This document shows, one piece after another, positions 23,948 through 34,417 of a DNA stretch of 64,000 nt. The stretch is taken from assembly GCF_023701945.1 (NCBI RefSeq), contig NZ_JABAEF010000024.1:1-64000 (forward strand), read 5' to 3'. Position 1 is the first letter of the stretch, and every line of letters begins with the position of its first letter. Below the pieces are notes generated by a model. The model had not been told where the DNA came from, ran no database searches, and was given only the letters and a program-made list of their open reading frames with translations. The position numbers were made by a program, and so were the translations under genes. Origin of the DNA: Rhizobium sp. CG5. Its GTDB lineage: Bacteria > Pseudomonadota > Alphaproteobacteria > Rhizobiales > Rhizobiaceae.

Positions 23948-24673
23948 CTACACGAAGAACTGCCCGCCATTGGCCGAAATGGTCGAGCCGGTGATGAATC
24001 CGGCATCATCGGAAGCGAGAAACACCACGCAACGGGCGATTTCCTCAGGCTCGCCAAGCCGGCCCACCGGGATCTGCGGGATGATCCGCTCGGTCAGCAC
24101 CTTTTCCGGGATGGCCCGCACCATTTCCGTGCCGATATAGCCCGGGCAGACCGCATTGACGGTAATGCCCTTGGCAGCCCCTTCCTGGGCCAGCGCCTTG
24201 GTAAAGCCGAGATCGCCGGCCTTGGCCGCCGAATAATTGACCTGGCCCATCTGGCCCTTCTGGCCGTTGATCGAGGAGATCGAGATAATGCGCCCGAAAC
24301 TGCGGTCACGCATCCCCGGCCAGATCGGATGGGTCATGTTGAACAGGCCGGAGAGATTGGTGCTGATCACCTCGTTCCACTGCTGCGGCGTCATCTTGTG
24401 GAACATCGCGTCGCGGGTGATGCCGGCATTGTTGACCAGGACCTCGACCGGTCCGAGCGCTGCCTCGACCGCGCCGACGCCGGCCACGCAGGCCTCGTAA
24501 TCGGAAACGTCCCATTTGAAAACGGCAATGCCGGTCTCCGCCTCAAACGCCTTGGCCTTTTCGTCATTGCCCGCGTAATTCGCCGCAACCGTGTAGCCGG
24601 CCGCCTTGAGCGCCACCGAAATGGCCGCCCCGATCCCACGGGTTCCGCCCGTCACCAGTGCTACCCTGCTCAT
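23948..24673 (-). CDS. phaB: Acetoacetyl-CoA reductase (PhaB)
   Basis: This short-chain dehydrogenase of 241 residues uses NADPH to make (R)-3-hydroxybutyryl-CoA, the monomer for polyhydroxybutyrate. It has the Rossmann motif TGGTRGIG, the NNAG strand, and the catalytic set Ser (ISSINGQ), Tyr and Lys (YSAAKAG). The length and GQMGQVNYSAAKAG motif are typical of PhaB. The ATG at 24673 has GGAGG upstream. It follows phaA by 143 bp on the same strand. The PHB synthase phaC is not in the window. Confidence 0.93.
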   Translation of the reverse strand: MSRVALVTGGTRGIGAAISVALKAAGYTVAANYAGNDEKAKAFEAETGIAVFKWDVSDYEACVAGVGAVEAALGPVEVLVNNAGITRDAMFHKMTPQQWNEVISTNLSGLFNMTHPIWPGMRDRSFGRIISISSINGQKGQMGQVNYSAAKAGDLGFTKALAQEGAAKGITVNAVCPGYIGTEMVRAIPEKVLTERIIPQIPVGRLGEPEEIARCVVFLASDDAGFITGSTISANGGQFFV

Positions 24674-24816
24674 ATCCGTTTTCCTCCCTTGCCTCATTTT
24701 GCTGTGCCCGGATCTTCCGTCCGGTTGTTTTGAATGATCTCAGTGACAATTGGCCGACAGGTGCGCTACCCGATTGATCGGGCAAGCCACCCGTCGACAG
24801 ATTTAACGCAGAAGAC

Positions 24817-25998
<1,182 letters not shown>

Positions 25999-26136
25999 GG
26001 ACGTCTCCTCACTTTTCTTTTGCTCTGCACCGAAACTGACAAAGCTTTTGGCCGGTGTCAAACAGGAAGACACGGCCCGGTTTCATTCCTTAGTTGTGCC
26101 GGCATCGGAATACCTGACATTCGTCAAGCGCGACTT

Positions 26137-26147
26137 CTGCAACGCAC
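26137..26147. promoter_or_regulatory. Candidate PhaR operator
   Basis: CTGC-AAC-GCAC matches seven of eight defined bases of the CTGC-N3-GCAG site described for PhaR of Paracoccus. It lies in the phaA-phaR divergent promoter region, 89 bp upstream of phaR and 139 bp upstream of phaA, where autoregulation would be expected. Confidence 0.35.
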
Positions 26148-26235
26148 AAAGAGATTGTCACAACGCGCCCTTTGCGCTTACACTTGGCGCGGGAAGAGCA
26201 AAAACAATGATAGTATCTGGGGTCAGGAGACAAAA

Positions 26236-26808
26236 ATGGCAAAAGCCGATGGCGAAATCGTTATCAAGAAATATGCCAATCGACGCCTCTACAATACGGG
26301 TACCAGCACCTATGTGACGCTGGAAGACCTGGCGACAATGGTGAAGAAGGGTGAGGAATTCACCGTACAGGATGCCAAGTCGGGGGACGACATCACCCAT
26401 TCCGTCCTGACGCAGATTATTTTCGAGCAGGAATCCAAGACGGGCAATACGCTTCTGCCGATTTCCTTCCTGCGCCAGCTGATCAGTTATTACGGCGATC
26501 AGATGCAGATGGTGGTTCCGAGCTTTCTTGAGCACTCGATGAAGGCCTTCACCGAACAGCAGGTGCAGATGCGCGAGCAGATGACCAAAGCCTTCGGCGA
26601 GCCGCTGTCGAAAAATATCCAGACGCCGATCCAGCTGATGGAAGACCAGGTCAAGCGCAACACCGACATGTTCCACCAGGCCATGCAGATGTTCTCGCCC
26701 TTCCTGACGCCGCAGCCGCCGAAGGAAACCAAGAAGGCCGAAGCCAAGGATATCGATGAGCTGAAGGAACAGCTTCGCAACCTTCAGACCAAACTCGACA
26801 ACCTGTAA
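26236..26808 (+). CDS. phaR: Polyhydroxyalkanoate synthesis repressor PhaR
   Basis: The 190-residue regulator has an N-terminal DNA-binding domain (IVIKKYANRRLYNTGTSTYV, about residues 8-70), a PHB-accumulation domain, and a C-terminal coiled coil (DELKEQLRNLQTKLDNL). PhaR binds both DNA and PHB granules, releasing its target genes when polymer builds up. The ATG has AGGAGA 5 bases upstream. It is divergent from phaA. The rhizobial homologue is also called aniA. Confidence 0.93.
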   Translation: MAKADGEIVIKKYANRRLYNTGTSTYVTLEDLATMVKKGEEFTVQDAKSGDDITHSVLTQIIFEQESKTGNTLLPISFLRQLISYYGDQMQMVVPSFLEHSMKAFTEQQVQMREQMTKAFGEPLSKNIQTPIQLMEDQVKRNTDMFHQAMQMFSPFLTPQPPKETKKAEAKDIDELKEQLRNLQTKLDNL

Positions 26809-26820
26809 AATCTACAGAGC

Positions 26821-26854
26821 CAGGAGAGCGGCCGGCAGCAGCGCCGTTCTCCTG
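26821..26854. terminator. Strong hairpin between converging phaR and membrane-protein genes
   Basis: CAGGAGAGCGGC (26821-26832) pairs with GCCGTTCTCCTG (26843-26854), 12 bp with one G-U pair. There is no T run on either side, so it is probably a stabilising or weak bidirectional terminator hairpin. Confidence 0.5.
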
Positions 26855-26885
26855 CCGATCCCCGCCAAGTATTGGGCCGAATGCG

Positions 26886-27293
26886 TCAAAGGCCAATCGA
26901 CACGTCGCGACCGGCCGTGCGGATCGACACGGCAAAGCCACCGACCACGTCGATGAACGTGATGATCATCAGGATGAAGAAGATCTGCGTCGCCGCCCCC
27001 TGCAGGAGCAGGAACTCGACCAGGAACGCGATGAACACCAGCATCGACAGCATGTGGTTGACCAGCGAACCCGATCCGTGACGGGTGCTTTTGAGGATTT
27101 CCACGAACAGGATCGCCAGCGCCACCAGGATGAACAGGTCGCCCATCGACAAGGTCCAGATGGCGCCCGAGAGCATGGCGAGCGACAGGATTTCACTGTC
27201 CAGCACAGCAATGCCGCCTTGCCCGAACAATCCCATCATGGCGAGATTGTAGAGAACAAACGGAACGATCATCAGCGGAAATGCAGCAATCAT
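26886..27293 (-). CDS. Small integral membrane protein, function unknown
   Basis: The 135-residue protein has four hydrophobic spans (about residues 3-22, 35-65, 80-97 and 103-122) with a short charged loop EILKSTRHGSGS between the second and third. I do not recognise a named family, and there is no catalytic motif. The ATG has GAGG 8 bases upstream. Its only near neighbours are phaR (converging) and the rpmF terminator. Confidence 0.65.
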   Translation of the reverse strand: MIAAFPLMIVPFVLYNLAMMGLFGQGGIAVLDSEILSLAMLSGAIWTLSMGDLFILVALAILFVEILKSTRHGSGSLVNHMLSMLVFIAFLVEFLLLQGAATQIFFILMIITFIDVVGGFAVSIRTAGRDVSIGL

Positions 27294-27377
27294 GAAAGTC
27301 TACCTCGCGGAAACAAAACAATATTGTCTTGTTCTTACATAACGCAGGATTTGCGGCGGAGGAATGACGTCATGAAA

Positions 27378-27411
27378 AAAGAAAAGGCCGGCACAAGCCG
27401 ACCTTTTTTCA
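27378..27411 (-). terminator. Terminator of rpmF
   Basis: On the minus strand, AAGGTCGGC and GCCGGCCTT pair around a short loop, with an A run before and TTTTCTTTTTT after. It begins 22 bp past the rpmF stop. Confidence 0.8.
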
Positions 27412-27432
27412 TAACAAGGATACGCGCAAGTC

Positions 27433-27618
27433 TTATGCGCTTTCCTTCGGCGTCAGAACCTGGCGACCGCGATACATACCGGTCTTCAGATCGATATGGT
27501 GCGGGCGACGCAGTTCGCCGGAGTTCTTGTCCTCGACATAGGTCGGGGCCTTGAGGCCGTCAGCAGAGCGGCGCATACCGCGCTTCGACGGGCTTGTTTT
27601 TCTTTTAGGTACAGCCAT
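27433..27618 (-). CDS. rpmF: 50S ribosomal protein L32
   Basis: The 61-residue basic protein MAVPKRKTSPSKRGMRRS... is L32 of the large subunit. Like other alphaproteobacterial forms it lacks the four-cysteine zinc ribbon (no Cys at all). The ATG at 27618 has GGAG upstream, and a clear terminator follows. Minus-strand neighbours upstream are the GST and mtgA genes. Confidence 0.95.
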   Translation of the reverse strand: MAVPKRKTSPSKRGMRRSADGLKAPTYVEDKNSGELRRPHHIDLKTGMYRGRQVLTPKESA

Positions 27619-27737
27619 TTCAACTACTCCACATGACGGACAAAACGGAAAACCCGGCCCAGATGAGGCCAAACAGCATCCGTCTCGATCTCGGAATTTT
27701 GCGCGCTTATACATGCCACGCAGGGCTTTGACCAGTC

Positions 27738-27764
27738 CCCCGGCCATATTTTTTGCGGCCGGGG
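27738..27764. terminator. Hairpin between GST gene and rpmF
   Basis: CCCCGGCC (27738-27745) pairs with GGCCGGGG (27757-27764) around an 11-base T-rich loop. There is no T run after the stem on either strand, so a terminator role for the GST transcript is only possible. Confidence 0.35.
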
Positions 27765-27778
27765 CCGGCAATGTCGGC

Positions 27779-28426
27779 TCAGGCCTCGTCTTCGGGGACG
27801 ATCCAGGTTTCGGCGAGTGCTGCCTCGCGCCACTTGATCCAGGCGGGATGGGCCTGCATGGCCGCCATGTAGTCGAGCGTATCGGCATTGCGCGTCAGGT
27901 CGTAAATCGCCAGACGACTGACCACCGGCGCAAACATCGCGTCCGCCCCACAGAAGGCGCCGAACAGGAAGGGGCCGCCCGAGCGGGCCCGCTGCTCCCG
28001 CCAGATCGTCTCGATGCGCGCAACATCGCCCATCACGCCGTCCGGCAAGGCCATGGCGCCGGCCGGCCGGCGCATGTTCATCGGGCAGGCATTGCGCAGT
28101 GCCCGGAAGCCCGACAGCATTTCCATGGAAATCGACCGTGCCACGGCCCTGTCGCCGCGATCTGACGGCCAGAGGCCGGCATCCGGATAGACCTCGGCGG
28201 CATATTCGATGATCGCCAGCGATTCCCAGACGCGCACATCGCCATGATAGAGGATCGGCACGCGGCCGGTCGGCGAGATCTCCTTGATGCGCGGATTGTC
28301 GGCCGGGAAATCGAAGGGGATCAACCGCTCCTCGAAGTCGATACCTGCCGCGGTCAGGGCGATCCAGGGCCGAAGCGACCAGGAAGAATAGTTCTTGTTG
28401 CCGATATAGAGGGTAAAATCGCTCAT
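27779..28426 (-). CDS. Glutathione S-transferase family protein
   Basis: The 215-residue protein has an N-terminal thioredoxin-like half (LYIGNKNYSSWSLRPWIAL, with the SSWS active-site region, and the cis-Pro GRVPIL) and a helical C-terminal half. The DFTLYIGNKNYSSWSLRPW start is typical of a zeta/YfcF-like bacterial GST group. The substrate is unknown. It lies downstream of mtgA by 78 bp on the same strand. Confidence 0.85.
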   Translation of the reverse strand: MSDFTLYIGNKNYSSWSLRPWIALTAAGIDFEERLIPFDFPADNPRIKEISPTGRVPILYHGDVRVWESLAIIEYAAEVYPDAGLWPSDRGDRAVARSISMEMLSGFRALRNACPMNMRRPAGAMALPDGVMGDVARIETIWREQRARSGGPFLFGAFCGADAMFAPVVSRLAIYDLTRNADTLDYMAAMQAHPAWIKWREAALAETWIVPEDEA

Positions 28427-28504
28427 GATGTGACCCCTGCGCTGACTGTCCTTGCCCTGATCCTAGGCCACTTTGGCCGCCGCGACCAACGCCGTTTGCT
28501 GAAC

Positions 28505-29281
28505 TCAATCATAAAGACATTTGATATAAGCCCCGGACCGCTTGGCCCGGCGATCCACCAGATTGGCCAGCCGCTTCATGCCATTGCCCGGCTTGCCCGC
28601 CACCCTTTCGATCGGGTTGGGCAAGGATACGGCCAGCAGGGCCGCCTGGCGCGCCGAAAGCTTCGACGCCGGGACCTTGAAATGATATTGGGCGGCAGCC
28701 TCTGCCCCGTAGATCCCCGGTCCCCATTCGGCGATGTTGAGATAAAGCTCCATCGTGCGCTTCTTCGGCCAGATGAAATCCGCCGCAAGGGCGATCGGCA
28801 GTTCCGCCCCCTTGCGCAGGAAGGACCGACTGTTCCACAGGAACAGGTTCTTGACCGTCTGCATCGGAATGGTGCTGGCGCCGCGCGTTGCCTCGCCGGC
28901 CAGAGCATCATCGACCACCGCCCGCATCTGCTCCCAGTCGATGCCGTTATGGGCGCAGAACTGGCCATCCTCCGACATCATCACCGCCTGCACCAGATTG
29001 GGCGAAATATCCTCGAACTCCACCCATTGGCGATCGTAACCGCGCATCAGCAGGAGATCGGCGATCATCAGTGTCGAAACAGGCCGGACGAGCTCGATCC
29101 GGTAGACGAGGATCAGCCCGAAAGGCAGAAGGCAGAGAATGACCAGAACCAGCAGGATCCGTCGCAGGATGCGCCCGATGCCCCACGGCTTGCGGGTCTC
29201 TCTGATGTCACCACCCTCTTCCGGCTCGATATCAATCGTCAATGTCCAACCGCCTGAGTTTGCAATGCCGCTGCATTTCAT
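28505..29281 (-). CDS. mtgA: Monofunctional peptidoglycan glycosyltransferase
   Basis: This protein polymerises lipid II into glycan strands. It has one N-terminal membrane anchor (ILLVLVILCLLPFGLILVY) and a GT51 domain with the catalytic Glu in MMSEDGQFCAHNGID, the GASTIPMQTVKNLFLW motif, and RTMELYLNIAEWG. The start is uncertain: ATG at 29281 lacks a good ribosome site, and a TTG near 29236 behind AGGCGG would shorten the cytoplasmic tail. Confidence 0.9.
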   Translation of the reverse strand: MKCSGIANSGGWTLTIDIEPEEGGDIRETRKPWGIGRILRRILLVLVILCLLPFGLILVYRIELVRPVSTLMIADLLLMRGYDRQWVEFEDISPNLVQAVMMSEDGQFCAHNGIDWEQMRAVVDDALAGEATRGASTIPMQTVKNLFLWNSRSFLRKGAELPIALAADFIWPKKRTMELYLNIAEWGPGIYGAEAAAQYHFKVPASKLSARQAALLAVSLPNPIERVAGKPGNGMKRLANLVDRRAKRSGAYIKCLYD

Positions 29282-29383
29282 ACCGGTCAAACCGCGTCAT
29301 GACCAGATCACCGACCGAAGGAAGCCGCCGTCACCACAGATTCCCGTTGCGCCACCCCCGTCCGCCATGGCAAACAGCCCGCC

Positions 29384-30298
29384 ATGGATCAGGGGACCGA
29401 CATTTTCGAGCGCCGCCTTCGCGACATCGCCTCGCGAACCGAGGCGCTTTTGTCGCAAGTGCTGAGCTCCGAGACCTTGCCCCAGGAAATCCGCCGCCCG
29501 GACACGCTGCTTCAGGCGATGCGCCACGGCGTGCTGAACGGCGGCAAACGGCTGAGACCTTTTCTGGTGATAGAAAGTGCTGCGCTGTTCGACGGCCATG
29601 AACAGGCCGCCCTCCGGGTGGGCGCAGCGCTGGAATGCCTGCATTGCTATTCCCTCGTCCACGACGATCTGCCGGCCATGGACGACGACGACCTGCGGCG
29701 CGGCAAGCCGACCGTGCATATTGCCTTCGACGAGGCGACCGCCATCCTGGCCGGCGACAGCCTGCTGACGCTGGCCTTCGACGTGATTGCCGCCCCGGAA
29801 ACCGAGGTGTCGGACAAAGCCAAGACCGAGCTGGTGCTGGCGCTGGCCCGCGCTGCCGGCCTCGGCGGCATGGCCGGCGGCCAGGCGCTCGATCTGGCTG
29901 CGGAAAAGCAGACGCCCGATGAGGCCGGTATCGTCACCCTGCAGGCGATGAAGACGGGTGCACTGCTGCGCTTTGCCTGCGAGGCCGGCGCCATCATCGC
30001 CGGAGCGCCGGCGCCGGACCGTCAGCGCCTTCGACAGTTCGGCGAGAGGATCGGCAGGGCTTTTCAACTGGCCGACGACCTGCTGGACCTGACCGCCGAT
30101 GCCGCCACCATGGGCAAGGCGACCGGCAAGGATGCGGCCCGCGGCAAGGGCACGCTGGTGGCCGTGCATGGCCAGGCCTGGGCCGAGACCGAACTGGACC
30201 GCCTGGTCGCCGAAGCGACGGATCTTCTGACCGTCTACGGTTCGAAGGCCGGCATGCTGGTCGAGACCGCCCGGTTCGTGGCCAACCGGAAAAGCTGA
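29384..30298 (+). CDS. ispA: Polyprenyl (farnesyl) diphosphate synthase
   Basis: The 304-residue enzyme joins dimethylallyl and isopentenyl diphosphates to farnesyl (or geranylgeranyl) diphosphate. The first Asp-rich motif is DDLPAMD, preceded by CYSLVH as in bacterial FPP synthases; the second is DDLLD. GKRLRPF binds the homoallylic substrate. The product feeds undecaprenyl, quinone and hopanoid synthesis. ispG, an upstream enzyme of the same pathway, is 1.6 kb away on the other strand. Confidence 0.9.
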   Translation: MDQGTDIFERRLRDIASRTEALLSQVLSSETLPQEIRRPDTLLQAMRHGVLNGGKRLRPFLVIESAALFDGHEQAALRVGAALECLHCYSLVHDDLPAMDDDDLRRGKPTVHIAFDEATAILAGDSLLTLAFDVIAAPETEVSDKAKTELVLALARAAGLGGMAGGQALDLAAEKQTPDEAGIVTLQAMKTGALLRFACEAGAIIAGAPAPDRQRLRQFGERIGRAFQLADDLLDLTADAATMGKATGKDAARGKGTLVAVHGQAWAETELDRLVAEATDLLTVYGSKAGMLVETARFVANRKS

Positions 30299-30424
30299 CG
30301 GCAAAACCTCTCTCGCCCGGACAATCCATCACCCAAACGCAGGCTTCGATCAAATCAACTGACGTGTTCCGGCCGCTCTTTCGGATATGATCACCGCTTG
30401 CAACAGCCGTGCCCCGGAGACCCT

Positions 30425-31066
30425 ATGAACGAGATTGTCCAGAACCTGCCGCAGATCATGGCGACCTATCTCGTCTATGTGGTTGCCGTGATCAGTCCCG
30501 GCCCGGCGACCTTGGCCATTGTCTCGACGTCGATTGCGCAGGGCCGGCGGGCCGGACTGACCATGGCGGCCGGCGTTTTTGCCGGCTCCTTTACCTGGGC
30601 CATGGCCGCCTCGCTGGGCCTGGCGGCTCTGCTCACCCATTATGCGCAATTGCTGCAGATTCTCAAAATTGCCGGTGGCCTTTACCTGCTCTATCTCGCC
30701 TACAAGGCTCTGCGATCGGCTTTGCGCAAGACGGAGACGCTGCCTGCCGCCGGCAGCGCCTCGCCAAGGACGCTGAAGCAGACATTCCTGCGCGGCTACG
30801 CCATCCACCTCACCAATCCAAAGGCGATCCTTGGCTGGCTGGCGATGATTTCGATCGGCCTGCCGGCCCATGCGTCGATCGCAACGGTCGGCTTCATCGT
30901 CGGCGGATGCCTGGCGACCGGTTTGTCGGTCTTTACCGGCTATGCCCTGCTGTTTTCCACCGCCGGCGCCCTGGCCGTCTATCGCCGGGCCCGGCGCGGC
31001 ATCGAAGGCACGATGGCGCTGCTCTTCGGCGTTGCCGGGGTCAAGCTGCTAACCGCTCGACTTTGA
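30425..31066 (+). CDS. LysE/RhtB-family exporter
   Basis: The 213-residue membrane protein has about six hydrophobic spans. The signature VVAVISPGPATLAIVS near the N-terminus and FLRGYAIHLTNPKAILGW in the middle are typical of LysE/RhtB amino-acid exporters. The ATG at 30425 follows GGAG by 6 bases. The substrate cannot be told from sequence. It converges on the OmpA-type lipoprotein gene. Confidence 0.85.
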   Translation: MNEIVQNLPQIMATYLVYVVAVISPGPATLAIVSTSIAQGRRAGLTMAAGVFAGSFTWAMAASLGLAALLTHYAQLLQILKIAGGLYLLYLAYKALRSALRKTETLPAAGSASPRTLKQTFLRGYAIHLTNPKAILGWLAMISIGLPAHASIATVGFIVGGCLATGLSVFTGYALLFSTAGALAVYRRARRGIEGTMALLFGVAGVKLLTARL

Positions 31067-31078
31067 ACCACGCAAACG

Positions 31079-31107
31079 AAAACGGCGCCGCCCGAAGGCG
31101 ACGCCGC
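31079..31107 (-). terminator. Terminator of the OmpA-type lipoprotein gene
   Basis: On the minus strand, GGCGTCGCC-TTCG-GGCGGCGCC (nine pairs with a stable TTCG tetraloop) is followed by GTTTTCG. It begins 22 bp after the stop. Confidence 0.75.
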
Positions 31108-31129
31108 GAAGGCAGTCGTGAAAGCCGGA

Positions 31130-31792
31130 TCAGCCCTTGATGGGAGCGATCTGGATCTCGACACGGCGGTTCTGGGCGCGGCCGTCGGGCGAAGCGTTGG
31201 AGGCCACCGGCTGGCTGGGGCCGAAGCCGAGCGCCGACACGCGCCGCTGGTCGACACCTTGACTGCTCAGGTAATTGGCAACCGAATAGGCGCGGCGTTC
31301 CGAGAGTGCCTGGTTATGAGCGGCACTGCCGGTCGAATCGGTATGACCGTTGACGTCGATCAGGGTCTTGTTGAACTTGCGCAGCACGATCGCCACCGAG
31401 TTCAGCGTTGCGTAGAACTGCGGCATGACCTGGTCCTGGTCGGTTGCAAACGTGATGTTCGACGGCATGTTGAGGATGATGCGGTCGCCGACACGGGTCA
31501 CCGAAATGCCGGTGCCCTGCAGCTGGGCGCGCAGTTCGGCCTCCTGATTGTCCATGTAATTGCCGATCGCACCCCCGGCCAGCGCCCCGATACCGGCACC
31601 GATCAGCGCGGCGTCGCGGCGGCCGGTCGAGGACCCGCCGACGGCAAGGCCGCCAAGCGCGCCGACGGTGGCGCCCAGCATGGCACCGCCTGCCGTGTTC
31701 GACATCTTCTGTTCGCCCGTATAGGGGTCGGTCGTGGTGCAGGCACTGAGAAAGCTGCCGGCAAGGGCGAGGATCATGAATTTCTTTAGCAT
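31130..31792 (-). CDS. OmpA-family lipoprotein (YiaD-like)
   Basis: The 220-residue precursor has the lipobox FLSAC (Cys18), a glycine-zipper region (about 34-80; GGAMLGATVGALGGLAVGG and GAGIGALAGGAIG) and a C-terminal OmpA peptidoglycan-binding domain (NGHTDSTGSAAHN, LSERRAYSVANYL, NRRVEIQI). It should tether the outer membrane to the wall. It has its own terminator. Confidence 0.9.
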   Translation of the reverse strand: MLKKFMILALAGSFLSACTTTDPYTGEQKMSNTAGGAMLGATVGALGGLAVGGSSTGRRDAALIGAGIGALAGGAIGNYMDNQEAELRAQLQGTGISVTRVGDRIILNMPSNITFATDQDQVMPQFYATLNSVAIVLRKFNKTLIDVNGHTDSTGSAAHNQALSERRAYSVANYLSSQGVDQRRVSALGFGPSQPVASNASPDGRAQNRRVEIQIAPIKG

Positions 31793-31866
31793 CGCATAGT
31801 CACTCCATGGCGTCCTGATACCGTCAACACAGCAATTGCGGCGGAATGAAGAAAATGGCCGGCGGC

Positions 31867-33123
31867 CTATTCGGCAGCCGTTTTATGGCCGTAGCGTTTT
31901 TCAATATAGCCGATGACCAGCGCTTCGAAATCGCCGGCGATATTGGGACCACGCAGCGTCAGCGCCTTTTCCCCATCGATGAATACGGGGGCGGCCGGAT
32001 TCTCCCCCGTGCCGGGCAGCGAGATGCCGATATCGGCATGCTTGCTTTCGCCGGGACCGTTGACGATGCAGCCCATGACCGCAACATTGAGACCCTCGAC
32101 GCCGGGATATTTCTCGCGCCACACCGGCATGTTCTTGCGCAGGTCGTCCTGGATGCGCTGCGCCAGTTCCTGGAACACCGTCGACGTGGTGCGCCCGCAG
32201 CCGGGACAGGCGGCAACGACCGGCACGAACTGCCGGAAACCCATGACCTGCAGGATCTCCTGCGCCACCTGCACCTCACGGGTGCGGTCGCCGTTCGGCT
32301 CAGGCGTGAGCGACACGCGGATGGTATCGCCGATGCCATGCTGCAGCACGTAACCCATGGCCGCCGACGAGGCGACGATGCCCTTGGTACCCATCCCCGC
32401 CTCGGTCAGCCCCAGATGCAAAGCGTGATCGGAGCGGGCTGCAATCATCGAATAGACGGCGATCAGGTCCTGCACCTGGCTCACCTTGGCCGACAGGATG
32501 ATGCGGTTGCGCGCCAGGCCGATCTCTTCGGCCAGCTCCGCAGAGATCAGCGCCGACTGCACGATCGCCTCGCGCGTCACCTGCCGGGCCGACAGCGGAA
32601 AGCCCTCGGCCTGGTTGCGATCCATCAGGGTGGTCAGCAGTTCCTGATCGAGCGACCCCCAGTTGACACCGATGCGCACCGGCTTGTCGTAGCGGATCGC
32701 CATTTCGATGATGTCGGCGAACTGCTTGTCCTTCTTGTCCTTGAAGCCGACATTGCCCGGATTGATGCGGTATTTGGCCAGCGCCTCGGCACAGGCCGGA
32801 TGATCCGCCAGCAGCCGATGACCGATATAATGGAAATCGCCGATCAACGGCACATCCATGCCGAGCCGCAGCAGGCGCTCGCGGATCTTCGGCACGGCGG
32901 CCGCACTTTCGTCGCGGTCGACGGTGATGCGCACGATCTCGGAACCGGCCTTGTAGAGGGCCGCCACCTGGGCCACTGTCGCATCCACATCGGCCGTATC
33001 GGTATTGGTCATCGACTGCACGACGACCGGTGCCCCACCGCCAACGATCACGCCGCCGACATCGACGGCCACCGATGCGCGGCGCGGTTTGGGATCAAAG
33101 TCTTCAGCTTGCGCCATGGTCAT
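31867..33123 (-). CDS. ispG: 4-hydroxy-3-methylbut-2-enyl diphosphate synthase (GcpE)
   Basis: This 418-residue iron-sulfur enzyme of the MEP isoprenoid pathway converts MEcPP to HMBPP. The N-terminal TIM-barrel carries the typical VVQSMTNTDTAD motif; the C-terminal cluster domain has ACPGCGRT and a third Cys in VMGCIVNGPGE. The length and motifs are normal. The ATG has GAGAG upstream. With ispA nearby it marks a small isoprenoid neighbourhood. Confidence 0.95.
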   Translation of the reverse strand: MTMAQAEDFDPKPRRASVAVDVGGVIVGGGAPVVVQSMTNTDTADVDATVAQVAALYKAGSEIVRITVDRDESAAAVPKIRERLLRLGMDVPLIGDFHYIGHRLLADHPACAEALAKYRINPGNVGFKDKKDKQFADIIEMAIRYDKPVRIGVNWGSLDQELLTTLMDRNQAEGFPLSARQVTREAIVQSALISAELAEEIGLARNRIILSAKVSQVQDLIAVYSMIAARSDHALHLGLTEAGMGTKGIVASSAAMGYVLQHGIGDTIRVSLTPEPNGDRTREVQVAQEILQVMGFRQFVPVVAACPGCGRTTSTVFQELAQRIQDDLRKNMPVWREKYPGVEGLNVAVMGCIVNGPGESKHADIGISLPGTGENPAAPVFIDGEKALTLRGPNIAGDFEALVIGYIEKRYGHKTAAE

Positions 33124-33259
33124 GCTCTCGAAGCGCGGAAATCTGACATTTCAGGTGGATCAAACATGCCCTCTTGTCAACAGCATGGCAAAGGGGACGC
33201 GTGTCGACAAGAGATTGACGGAGTCACATTTGCCGTATCGCCGATGGGATATTCCCGGG

Positions 33260-34417
33260 TCAATCCTGCTTGATCCGGTCCGCATAACGCGCCAGGCCGG
33301 ACAACAGCAGCACGACGACATTGAGCAGCGAGACGCAGGTGAAGACCACCGACAGCGACACATGCTCGGCGATGAAGCCGATCAGCGACGGGGCGAACAG
33401 GATGCCGGAATAGCCCATGGTCGTCACCACCGACAAACCGATGCCCGGTGCCATGCCCGGCAGGTTGCCGGCCGCCGAAAAGGCGATCGGCACCATGTTG
33501 GAAATGCCGATGCCGGCCACCGCAAAGCCGATGATCGCCACGATGGCATTGGGTGCCAGACCGGCAATGACAAGGCCGGTCAGCGATAGAACCGTACAGG
33601 TGCGCAGCGTGGCGACCGCCCCGAAACGGTCGCGCACCAGATCGCCGGCAAACCGCATGACCGCCATGGTCATGGAGAAGGCGGCAAACCCGAAGCCGGA
33701 CACGGCAACCGACGCACCAAGCTCATTGCGCAGATAGAGCGCCCCCCAATCCAGCACCGCTCCTTCGGGGATCATCGAAAACAGGGCGATCAGGCCGACC
33801 AGCCAGGGCAGCGGCGACAGGGGCAGCCGGGCACGCTTATGACCTTCGGCGGCATGCGGCCTGTCGGCCAGGATCAGCGGCCAGGCGATGGCAAACAGGC
33901 CGGCGGCGATGGCGGTCACCACCACGGCATGGGTGACCGGCCCGAACCGGGCGATCAACAGACCGCCGAGCGCCGCACCGAATAGGCCGCCGAGGCTCCA
34001 GAAGGCATGGCAGGACGACATGATCGATCGCCGCATCTGCCGCTCGACCTCGACGGCATTGACGTTCATCGCCACATCCATCGCCCCGGTCAGTCCGCCG
34101 AACAGAAAGATCGCCACACCCGCCGTCCAGACATTGCCGACCAGCGTGACGCCAAGCAATGTCGGCAGGAACAGGATGGTCGTCACTTCCACGACATGCC
34201 TGGACCCAAAGCGGGCGATCTGGCCTCCCGCCAGCGGCATCAGGATGAGCGACCCCAGGCCGAAGACCAGCAGCATGATCCCGAGACTGCTTTCCGACAG
34301 GGCCAGCCGCGCCGCGAATTCGGGAATCTTCGTCGCCCAGGACCCGATGACAAAACCATTCAACAGAAACAGCAGCGACACCGCGACCCGAGTACGGGGT
34401 AGTTTAATACTGAGCAT
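33260..34417 (-). CDS. MFS transporter (YbjJ-like)
   Basis: The 385-residue permease has about 12 hydrophobic spans. The N-terminal NGFVIGSWATKIPEF and the loop GGQIARFGSR fit the MFS group that includes E. coli YbjJ and some sugar or drug exporters. The ATG at 34417 has AGGA 9 bases upstream. The substrate is unknown. It is the last ordinary gene before the capsule locus, 144 bp from the KpsS-like gene on the same strand. Confidence 0.8.
   Translation of the reverse strand: MLSIKLPRTRVAVSLLFLLNGFVIGSWATKIPEFAARLALSESSLGIMLLVFGLGSLILMPLAGGQIARFGSRHVVEVTTILFLPTLLGVTLVGNVWTAGVAIFLFGGLTGAMDVAMNVNAVEVERQMRRSIMSSCHAFWSLGGLFGAALGGLLIARFGPVTHAVVVTAIAAGLFAIAWPLILADRPHAAEGHKRARLPLSPLPWLVGLIALFSMIPEGAVLDWGALYLRNELGASVAVSGFGFAAFSMTMAVMRFAGDLVRDRFGAVATLRTCTVLSLTGLVIAGLAPNAIVAIIGFAVAGIGISNMVPIAFSAAGNLPGMAPGIGLSVVTTMGYSGILFAPSLIGFIAEHVSLSVVFTCVSLLNVVVLLLSGLARYADRIKQD

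Noticed and set aside
26821..26854. The hairpin as a full Rho-independent terminator
   Set aside because: The stem is strong but neither strand has a T run, so I list it only as a hairpin with possible terminator role.
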